Part shown: piece after piece, positions 1 through 5,632 of the stretch
Numbering within the stretch: the first letter of the stretch is position 1
Layout: each line of letters begins with the position of its first letter
Assembly: GCA_001303705.1 (NCBI GenBank)
Contig: LJUI01000147.1
Coordinates: 1 to 6,185 of the forward strand
Direction of reading: 5' to 3'
DNA: 6,185 nt
DNA from: a candidate division TA06 bacterium SM23_40
GTDB lineage: Bacteria; LJUI01; SM1-40
Made by a program: the position numbers and the translations under genes
The notes under the pieces: model-generated
What the model was told of the DNA's origin: nothing
The model's input: the letters and a program-made list of their open reading frames with translations, nothing else
Database searches by the model: none

Positions 1-1653
1 TCGATTATCCTCCTGGGGATCGTGATCTACGGAAACACGCTCCCCAATGGCTTCACGTATGACGATCACTTTCAGATCGAGCAGAATGAGGCGCTCCGTA
101 CGTGGTCGCAGTTCGTTCACCGCACTTCGCTGTACCGGCCGCTCACCAAGTTAACGTGGTTCGCGGATTATCACCTGTGGGGGCTCAATCCCCTCGGGTA
201 CCACCTCACGAATCTGATCCTGCATATCCTTGCTTCGATCGCTCTGTACTCCTTTGTCTGGCGGCTTCTCAGGAGGCACTGGAGTGCGTGGGCCGCGTCG
301 ATAATCTTCCTCGCCCATCCTGTTCATACGGAATCGGTGGCTTCTGTCGCCAACCGCGGCGACGTTCTGGCGGCCGTGCTCGTCTTCTCTGCCTGGGCAC
401 TCGTGGCAACTGAACGTCCCGCGAGGTGGGCATCTGCAGGGGCGTGCGCGCTCTTCATCCTTGCCTTGCTGTCGAAGGAGACGACGGCAGTCTTCCCTGT
501 CCTGCTCCTGGCACAGCGACGTCTCCTTCCTGCAGGTCAGGGAAGGGAACGGACTCCCCTATCGACGGACCTGAAGCTGGTCAGTCCTCTACTCGTACTC
601 TCAGCCATCGCCTTGGGATATGCCGGGTGCAAGCTCTTCATCACCTGGGGCACGTTCGGTCAGACTTGGGGATCGATGGGTCACAGCCTCTCGGGCGGGA
701 GGAGCTATGGAGAGATTCTCATCACCGAGCTGGGTGCCGTGCCGGTCTATCTGCGGCTCCTCGTCGCACCATCGGGTCTCCGCGCCGACTACTACTTCCC
801 ATCGGATGCACCGCTCCACGGAATGGATGCCTGGCTCGGCCTCGTGTTCGTGGCGGGCCTGATCACCATCGCATGCCTCATGCTCCGACGTGCTGCCACG
901 GTGTCCATTGGCCTGCTCTGGTTCATCCTGTTCATGCTTCCGGTGTCGAACATCGTCCCCGGTGCATTTTTCGTGGCTGAACGATACCTGTACATCCCGT
1001 CAGGAGGATTCTGCCTCATCGGTGCCGTTGCCCTCGATCGTCTTCGCCGAGCAGGAGCTCCAAGCGCCATGAGGTTCCAGTGGGGAGCCACTGCCCTGCT
1101 CGCCGTCGTCACCCTCTCTTTCTCCTGGCTCACGATCTCGCGCAACAGGGAGTGGCGCGATGATCTCGTGCTATGGCGGGCCACCTTGCGCGAGAACCCG
1201 CTCTCCGCTCCCGCACGTACAAACCTGGGCCTTGCGGAGATGGCCAGAAAGAACTACCATGAGGCGATCTATCATCTCGAGCAGGCAGTCGCGCTGCGGC
1301 CCGACCTGGCCGAGCCGCACAACAATCTCGGAGCGGCGTACGGGGAGGCAGGCCGCTCTCTGGACGCCGTAGCTCAGTTCTCCGTGGCCGCCGCTATCGC
1401 GCCACAGGTGCCCAAGTTTCGCTACAACCTCGCACTCGCGCATAAGGAAGCGGGCCAGATTGACAGCGCGATCCGTGAGCTCGTGAGGGTGGTGGAACTG
1501 TGGCCGGAGTTCGCCGGTGCTCACTACGAACTGGGATTGTTATATCTGGAGGCCGGCGACTTAGAGGATGCCCGACGCCATTTCGCCCTCTCGGGGCGCA
1601 ATGCACGGGATGAACCCGACGAGAACGGGTCGGGCCGGACGAACACGAGGTGA
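1..1653 (+). CDS. TMTC/GT-C-like multi-pass membrane protein with C-terminal TPRs (5' partial)
   Basis: This is probably a membrane glycosyltransferase-like protein of the TMTC/DUF1736 type (GT-C fold), with its C-terminal TPRs as a protein-binding platform. The frame is open to the left edge (SIILLGIVIY precedes the obvious part), so the true start lies outside the window; the GTG at 22 is internal. In the 550 visible residues I see the luminal-loop Asp pair FTYDD (codons 61-66), the family motif HPVHTESVASVANRGD (from about 316), LLSKETTAVFP, AERYLYIPS, and NREWRDDLVLW just before the repeats. Roughly nine to ten hydrophobic segments fill the first 380 residues. About four TPR units follow (nt 1204-1608; NLG...A...Y..A...L..A...P pattern). 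The charged tail EPDENGSGRTNTR ends the protein. The stop lies 4 bp before the next gene, so they are likely co-transcribed. Family membership is well supported. Sugar-transfer activity is inferred from animal TMTC O-mannosyltransferases and is unproven for bacterial members. Confidence 0.88.
   Translation, partial: SIILLGIVIYGNTLPNGFTYDDHFQIEQNEALRTWSQFVHRTSLYRPLTKLTWFADYHLWGLNPLGYHLTNLILHILASIALYSFVWRLLRRHWSAWAASIIFLAHPVHTESVASVANRGDVLAAVLVFSAWALVATERPARWASAGACALFILALLSKETTAVFPVLLLAQRRLLPAGQGRERTPLSTDLKLVSPLLVLSAIALGYAGCKLFITWGTFGQTWGSMGHSLSGGRSYGEILITELGAVPVYLRLLVAPSGLRADYYFPSDAPLHGMDAWLGLVFVAGLITIACLMLRRAATVSIGLLWFILFMLPVSNIVPGAFFVAERYLYIPSGGFCLIGAVALDRLRRAGAPSAMRFQWGATALLAVVTLSFSWLTISRNREWRDDLVLWRATLRENPLSAPARTNLGLAEMARKNYHEAIYHLEQAVALRPDLAEPHNNLGAAYGEAGRSLDAVAQFSVAAAIAPQVPKFRYNLALAHKEAGQIDSAIRELVRVVELWPEFAGAHYELGLLYLEAGDLEDARRHFALSGRNARDEPDENGSGRTNTR
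1647..1653 (+). promoter_or_regulatory. Ribosome binding site of the glycosyltransferase gene
   Basis: GAGGTGA includes the TGA stop of the upstream TMTC-like gene and lies 4 bp before ATG 1658 (7 bp counted from GAGG). It decides the start of the next gene and indicates translational coupling between the two. Confidence 0.7.
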
Positions 1654-1657
1654 GCCG

Positions 1658-2914
1658 ATGACCGCCCCACAGCAGCGGCCGCACATACTCCACCTCAACT
1701 TCGGCACCGAGCTCGGAGGCACGGAGACGATGATCCTCCACTATCTCGACCACGCTGACACCGGTTCGTTCCGCTACTCCGTGGCCGCCTTTGCACACCG
1801 AGGGCCGCTCCTCCAGGAGGCGGCGAGGCGGGGGTGCCGGACGCTCCTCCTGGGAATGAGATCTGAGCGGGATCTGCTGGGCATCCTCCGTGCAGTGCCC
1901 AGGCTCCATCGATTTATGAGGCAGGAGAGGGTCGCGCTCGTCCATACCTATGGGCTGCACACCGGCATCATCGGAAGAGCCGTCGCCCGATCGGCCGGAG
2001 CCAGAGTTGTCGCAGGGCAGAGGACAGCCGACAGCCGCCGCCCGCGAATGCACTCTCTCCTCAACCGGCTGACCTCGCGGTGGGTTGACCTCTATGTCTC
2101 CAACTCAGAGGCAGGCCGCCGACTCCTCATCGAGAGAGACGGTATCCCCGCGGCAAGAGCGATCACCGTCCGTAGCGGTATCGACCCTCAATGGGGCCGG
2201 GACCTGGGTGCAGGAGACAGGCCCGGACACCGCGATAGATCCTTCCCCGGAGCGGAGAAGATCGGCGAACATGATGCTGTTGTCGGCATGATCGCACACT
2301 TCCGGCGGGGGAAGTTATTCCACCAGTTAATCCGGGTCGGGGATATGGTTCTGCGATCCATACCCGCGGTGAAATTCGTCCTCGCAGGGGACGGGGAGAC
2401 GCGGGGCCGGATCGAGCGTCTGGCGCAGGAAACCGAGGGCCGGTCGGCATTCGTATTCGCCGGCGCCCTCGCAGACATCGGACCTCTGCTCCGCCAGCTC
2501 GATCTCTTCGTCCTCGCTACAGAGACAGAGGGACTTCCAGTATCGATCATCGAGGCGATGGCCGTGGGCAAACCTGTAATCGCCACACAGGTCGGGGGCA
2601 TCCCCGAACTCGTGGAGGATGGGATAACAGGCCTCCTCGTCAGGCCCGGAGATGACCATGCTCTGGCGGATGCCATACTCCGTCTTCTTCGAGATCCCGC
2701 GTTGGCCAGGAGAATGGGCGAGGCAGGACGGAGACGCATCGCGGAATCGTTCGGTATCGAGTCGATGGTGAAAAGACTGGAGCAGATCTACCGGCACGTG
2801 CTGGAACTCGATCGGCACGAACCAGGGGTTGATCGGCGCGTGCCAGGAGTCGATGGACACGTGCTGGCGGCCGATCGGGACGTACCGGGAGGCGGTGGCT
2901 CTGCATCTCGATGA
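1658..2914 (+). CDS. GT-B glycosyltransferase, family 4, with a C-terminal heptapeptide repeat tail
   Basis: This is a 418-residue retaining glycosyltransferase of the GT4 (RfaB/PimA-like) group. It is expected to act in the cytosol or at the inner membrane, moving a sugar from a nucleotide-sugar donor to a lipid- or polymer-linked acceptor. The N-terminal Rossmann half has HILHLNFGTELGGTE (residues 9-23), the glycine-rich acceptor-side loop. The C-terminal half has GMIAHFRRGK (210-219, usual Lys kept), VLAGDG (241-246), and the EX7E donor motif EGLPVSIIE (E291, E299), followed by GKPVIAT and GGIPELV. I chose ATG 1658 because it has the GAGGTGA site and the conserved fold starts ten residues later; the in-frame ATG 1568 would add 30 residues overlapping the TPR gene. 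Residues about 179-206 form a charged, poorly conserved linker between the halves. The tail 379-418 is repetitive and lies beyond the normal end of the fold. Donor and acceptor cannot be read from sequence. Confidence 0.92.
   Translation: MTAPQQRPHILHLNFGTELGGTETMILHYLDHADTGSFRYSVAAFAHRGPLLQEAARRGCRTLLLGMRSERDLLGILRAVPRLHRFMRQERVALVHTYGLHTGIIGRAVARSAGARVVAGQRTADSRRPRMHSLLNRLTSRWVDLYVSNSEAGRRLLIERDGIPAARAITVRSGIDPQWGRDLGAGDRPGHRDRSFPGAEKIGEHDAVVGMIAHFRRGKLFHQLIRVGDMVLRSIPAVKFVLAGDGETRGRIERLAQETEGRSAFVFAGALADIGPLLRQLDLFVLATETEGLPVSIIEAMAVGKPVIATQVGGIPELVEDGITGLLVRPGDDHALADAILRLLRDPALARRMGEAGRRRIAESFGIESMVKRLEQIYRHVLELDRHEPGVDRRVPGVDGHVLAADRDVPGGGGSASR
2792..2896 (+). repeat. Five tandem 21-bp units encoding a heptapeptide repeat
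   Basis: The units are 2792-2812, 2813-2833, 2834-2854, 2855-2875 and 2876-2896. They encode RHVLELD, RHEPGVD, RRVPGVD, GHVLAAD and RDVPGGG. The period of 21 bp keeps the reading frame and is about two helical turns. The first unit overlaps the end of the last helix of the glycosyltransferase fold (QIYRHVLEL), which suggests the array grew from there. A GATC (units 1/2, 2/3, 4/5) or GATG (3/4) marks each junction. The encoded tail is charged and Pro/Gly-containing, so it is probably disordered. Confidence 0.82.
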
Positions 2915-2961
2915 GTGACCGCTCTATCGCGCCTGTGTGCGAGACCGTGCCGACCAGCAAC

Positions 2962-2970
2962 AGGGAAGAG
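2962..2970 (+). promoter_or_regulatory. Ribosome binding site of the PaaK/CapK-like gene
   Basis: The purine-rich AGGGAAGAG sits 4 bp before ATG 2975 (6 bp counted from AGGGAAG). It favours this start over the in-frame GTG at 2915, which directly abuts the upstream stop and would add 20 unconserved-looking residues. Confidence 0.55.
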
Positions 2971-2974
2971 AAGA

Positions 2975-4411
2975 ATGGATCCGGACCCTCAATCGCGCTC
3001 GTTCCGGCGTACTATGTACAGGGCAGCCGAACGCCTCACGGGCAGAAGGATAGAGGCCACCTACCGAGCCCTGCTCGCACACGACACCCTGGGAGCGGAT
3101 GAGATCCGTGCGCTCCAGTGGCATAAGCTCAAGGCGCTCCTGGAAGATGTCTATAGTTCCGTACCCTTCTATCGTCGCCGGTTCGAAGAAGCCGGAATCA
3201 GGCCTGACGATGTGAGAGGATGGGAAGATTTCCGAAGACTCCCCCTTACGTCAAAGCGTGACATCAAGGCCGCCTACTCTCACGAGGTGGTGGCCTCCGA
3301 TCGACTCCATACGAGACTCATCGAGCGAGTGACCACTGGCACCACTGATGCTCCGCTTCGGTTCGTCATCGACACGGAGATGTTCGATCTCGGCGTCGCA
3401 CGCGCGCTTCGCGTCCTCGATTGGGCCGGATCGACGCTGGGAGACAGAATGGTGCAGCTCGGGCCGATCAGAGAGCGACGCGGGCTCCAGCACCGCCTCT
3501 TCGCCCATATGACTCAGAGACTCGTCCTCGATACCCTCGCGCTCACCACCAGTTCCACTCCACTCTGCTGTCCGGCGGACACCTCAGTCCCCGACCAGAT
3601 CGACCTCGACCGGGCGGGGCGCTACTGCCGATCGATCGCCGCCCAGAGGCCCGGCCTCATCTACGGATACGTCACGGACCTCCTCGCCCTCGCCGCGTAT
3701 ATCGAACATACCGGCTTCACCGGGATCCGTCCCCGGGCAGTAGTCTCCTCCGCCGAGATCCTCACCGATCCCGCACGGCGCCGCCTGGAGACGATCTTCG
3801 GCGCCGAGGTCTTCGACCTGTACGGCGCGACGGAATTCCCGGCGATAGCCTGCGAATGTGAAGTTCACAACGGCCTCCACGTCCTCTCCGATAGCTATGT
3901 CGTGGAGATTATCTCCGACGGGAGAGATGCATCGCCCGGTGAGACCGGCGAGGTAGTCATCACCGACCTCGACAACCGCGTCATGCCGTTCATACGGTAC
4001 AGAATAGGAGATGCCGCGAGGGCGACGGACAGGCGCTGTTCATGCGGGCGCAGCTTCCCGCTCATCGACATGATCGAAGGGAGGACAAGCGAGGTTGTCG
4101 TCGCGCCAGGAGGCCGGCTCCTCCTCGCTCGCCGGTTCGCCACCATCCTCCAAGAGATGGAAGACGTGAGGGCGTTTCGCATCGTGCAGGAAAGGATCGA
4201 TCGACTCGACGTGCAGATCGTCACACGGCCATCCTGGACATCGCAGCATGGCGAATCCCTCCTCCAGCGCATCCGTGCCCTCGTGGGCGAAGACATGGAG
4301 GTCACACTCAGCCAGGTTCCCGACCTGGCGGTCGATCCCTCACGCAAGGAGCGGTACCTCTATTCATCCGTGGAATACGACATAGTGGGTGGAAGGTGCT
4401 ACCGTTCCTAG
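2975..4411 (+). CDS. PaaK/CapK-family adenylate-forming enzyme (phenylacetate-CoA ligase-like)
   Basis: This 478-residue protein belongs to the ANL adenylating superfamily, PaaK/CapK branch, which activates a carboxylate as an acyl-AMP. Visible motifs are SSVPFYRRRFEEAG (61-74, the typical N-terminal signature), the nucleotide-binding loop VTTGTTDAPLRF (119-130), SSAEIL (258-263), DLYGATEFPAIACECE (281-296), GETGEVVITDLDNRVMPFIRYRIGD (322-346), and CSCGRSFPLIDMIEGRTSEVVV (355-376). The small C-terminal domain follows, with DPSRKERYLYS (454-464) where a GK motif is usual; K458 is the candidate catalytic Lys. The loop reads TTGTTDAP rather than the common TSGTTGxP, a modest deviation. It follows the glycosyltransferase with a 60-bp spacer and no paa catabolic gene is visible, so a CapK-like role in capsule or exopolysaccharide biology fits better than phenylacetate breakdown. 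That role is inferred from context and the substrate is unknown. The stop overlaps the stop of the convergent gene. Confidence 0.88.
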   Translation: MDPDPQSRSFRRTMYRAAERLTGRRIEATYRALLAHDTLGADEIRALQWHKLKALLEDVYSSVPFYRRRFEEAGIRPDDVRGWEDFRRLPLTSKRDIKAAYSHEVVASDRLHTRLIERVTTGTTDAPLRFVIDTEMFDLGVARALRVLDWAGSTLGDRMVQLGPIRERRGLQHRLFAHMTQRLVLDTLALTTSSTPLCCPADTSVPDQIDLDRAGRYCRSIAAQRPGLIYGYVTDLLALAAYIEHTGFTGIRPRAVVSSAEILTDPARRRLETIFGAEVFDLYGATEFPAIACECEVHNGLHVLSDSYVVEIISDGRDASPGETGEVVITDLDNRVMPFIRYRIGDAARATDRRCSCGRSFPLIDMIEGRTSEVVVAPGGRLLLARRFATILQEMEDVRAFRIVQERIDRLDVQIVTRPSWTSQHGESLLQRIRALVGEDMEVTLSQVPDLAVDPSRKERYLYSSVEYDIVGGRCYRS

Positions 4412-5343
4412 GACTTGGCGACCCGGGCCATCGCTTTCAGTATCCAGGCACTCGTGGGAATGTTGCAGAGGTTCCAGAATTCCCTGAGCTCGCGCGGCGA
4501 CCAGCCCTCCGGCGCGAACCCGTCTTTGGACAGGGCGTCGAGCGGCTGGTGTCTCATGGCGTAGGGATGGGCACCGAGGGAGAGGACTACGTCCCGGCGG
4601 CGATACGCGTCGACCGGCGTGTCGTCGTATCCATAGAGACAATAGACAACGACACTCTCGTCCGCCCTCACGCCATAGTCGGCGAGCATGTCGATTATGC
4701 CCCGCAACCTCGACTCGTGCTTGAGGCTATCGAAGGTGAACCGCCAGCACGGCATCCTCAGTCGGCTCAGCAGGAGCTCGACATGCCAGGGCTCGAGCAG
4801 CCGAGCATCGAGGCCATGGAGGAAGTCGACGTATGGCTGGCTCGCCAGCCGTTCTACAGTCTTGGTGACGTGGGCTCGCGAGCACGCAAGAAAGTTGTTA
4901 TCGAGTACGGAAGGCGCCGGGACGAAGTCCGGAAGCTCGCGAAGCGCACCCTCCACCAGAGGGACCGAACACCATGGGCAGCGGAGCGTGCAGCCGCGCG
5001 AGGTGTAGGTAGCCCGGTATCGACCGGGCATCTGATCGAAGCGCGGATCGAGGCCGAGCGTGGGATCGATACCCAGATGTGCCCGGATGTACGCGGCCAT
5101 GAGCGCAGCCGCCGGCCCTCCGATCTCTATCTCCGAGAATTTTGATGCCCCGGACGCAGCACGCACGAGCTCGGGGATGTCCCACGTGTACAGGGCGCCG
5201 AAGAAAGCCTTACCAACTCCCTCCCATGAGGAAAAGCCGGGCTTGGCCTTGATGACCTCATAGCCCGACGCTCTGAGCCAGTGTGCGAGCTTCTCCGTTC
5301 CCAGGTTATAGTCCGAACTACAGTTGATGACTGCTGCCCTCAT
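4408..5343 (-). CDS. Radical SAM protein of unknown function (LDNNFLA family)
   Basis: This 311-residue protein shows a [4Fe-4S]-binding CX3CX2C motif in YTSRGCTLRCPWCSVP (C118, C122, C125), typical of radical SAM enzymes, which cleave S-adenosylmethionine to a 5'-deoxyadenosyl radical. An N-terminal region (1-100; DYNLGTEKLAHWL, IGGPAAAL) resembles the Rossmann-like part that precedes the core in B12-associated radical SAM proteins, but there is no DXHXXG motif, so cobalamin binding is not supported. After the cluster come VEG (130-132), LDNNFLA (147-153), HGLDARLLEP (176-185), RFTFDSL (201-207), VYCLYGYDD (233-241) and PYAMRHQPL (260-268). I recognise this set from a group of uncharacterised radical SAM proteins in bacterial and phage genomes. 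I chose ATG 5343 because GGAGGA lies 10 bp upstream and the longer in-frame ORF (from 5499) runs only through repeat DNA. No peptide substrate or SPASM domain is visible. Its function is unknown. Confidence 0.87.
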   Translation of the reverse strand: MRAAVINCSSDYNLGTEKLAHWLRASGYEVIKAKPGFSSWEGVGKAFFGALYTWDIPELVRAASGASKFSEIEIGGPAAALMAAYIRAHLGIDPTLGLDPRFDQMPGRYRATYTSRGCTLRCPWCSVPLVEGALRELPDFVPAPSVLDNNFLACSRAHVTKTVERLASQPYVDFLHGLDARLLEPWHVELLLSRLRMPCWRFTFDSLKHESRLRGIIDMLADYGVRADESVVVYCLYGYDDTPVDAYRRRDVVLSLGAHPYAMRHQPLDALSKDGFAPEGWSPRELREFWNLCNIPTSAWILKAMARVAKS

Positions 5344-5353
5344 GCCGCTCGAT

Positions 5354-5359
5354 TCCTCC
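5354..5359 (-). promoter_or_regulatory. Ribosome binding site of the radical SAM gene
   Basis: GGAGGA on the - strand, 10 bp before ATG 5343, is a strong Shine-Dalgarno match. It sets the start of the radical SAM protein. I see no convincing -35/-10 pair farther upstream in the gap. Confidence 0.72.
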
Positions 5360-5388
5360 GCACTCCCCTCCCGACTTGACCACAGTCC

Positions 5389-5407
5389 ATCGGGGATCCC
5401 GATCCCC
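5389..5407. promoter_or_regulatory. Inverted repeat upstream of the radical SAM gene, possible operator or leader hairpin
   Basis: Two nested palindromes overlap here: ATCGGG-GAT-CCCGAT (5389-5403) and GGGGATC-CC-GATCCCC (5392-5407). They lie 46-64 bp upstream of the radical SAM start codon, between the 26-bp array and the ribosome binding site. As RNA the second can fold as a 6-bp stem with a 4-base loop. No U-tract follows on the - strand, so it is not a standard terminator. A repressor site or a leader structure is possible, and chance in GC-rich DNA cannot be excluded. Confidence 0.3.
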
Positions 5408-5420
5408 CGTCTCTTCTCTG

Positions 5421-5632
5421 ACGAGCCCCGCGCCAGATCTTCACGGACGAAACCTCTGCTAGATCTTCGCCGACGAGACCCCCGCCAGATCATCTCCATC
5501 GAGCCAGTGTCAGATCATTCCGATCGAAGCCCACGCGAGATCTTGTCCAGCGAGCCCCCTGCTGGATTCTGCCCGACGAGACCCCCGCTAGATCATCTCC
5601 ATCGAGCCCCGCACGAGATGGAGGTCGACGAG
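5421..5632. repeat. Degenerate 26-bp tandem repeat array, about eight copies
   Basis: The copies start at 5421, 5447, 5473, 5499 (25 bp), 5524, 5550, 5576 and 5602, and a ninth begins at 5628 with only ACGAG. On the + strand each starts with a form of ACGAGNCCCC and carries AGATC near position 15-19; GATC is kept in copies 1-5 and 7, while copies 6 and 8 have GATT and GATG. Copies 3 and 7 are nearly identical (ACGAGACCCCCGC...GATCATCTCCA). The array fills most of the 244-bp gap and enters the EIIA-PII gene: the stop codon (5588-5590) lies in copy 7 and copy 8 encodes the C-terminal DLHLVRGS. There are no unique spacers, so it is not CRISPR. The DNA at 5395-5420 may be a decayed further copy. 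Confidence 0.83.

Noticed and set aside
1568-1657. An earlier in-frame start (ATG 1568) for the glycosyltransferase.
   Set aside because: It would overlap the TPR gene by 86 bp and add unconserved Arg/Gly-rich residues, whereas ATG 1658 has a Shine-Dalgarno site and begins just before the conserved fold.
1394-2053. A 219-codon open frame on the - strand opposite the TPR and glycosyltransferase N-terminal regions.
   Set aside because: It has low-complexity Arg/Ser/Pro composition and no domain, and it opposes two well-supported genes.
2911-3102. A 63-codon frame starting at ATG 2911, overlapping the glycosyltransferase stop (ATGA).
   Set aside because: The ATGA overlap is attractive, but the frame closes after 63 codons inside the well-supported PaaK/CapK-like gene and has no recognisable content.
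4042-5145. A 367-codon open frame on the + strand covering the end of the PaaK/CapK-like gene and most of the radical SAM gene.
   Set aside because: Its product is Arg/Pro-rich with no recognisable motif, it lies antisense to a gene with an intact CX3CX2C motif and family signatures, and long antisense frames are expected in GC-rich DNA.
5344-5499. Extending the radical SAM protein N-terminally by 52 residues to ATG 5499.
   Set aside because: The added residues are translated 26-bp repeat DNA (Arg/Ser-rich), there is no good ribosome site for it, and ATG 5343 has GGAGGA at proper spacing.
5550-5568. A CCAGC...GCTGG stem after the EIIA-PII stop as an intrinsic terminator.
   Set aside because: The stem is only 5 bp with a 9-base loop, no U-tract follows, and it arises from the 26-bp repeat unit.
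5421-5632. The regular repeats as a CRISPR array.
   Set aside because: The 26-bp units abut head to tail with no unique spacers and are too degenerate, and no cas gene is present.
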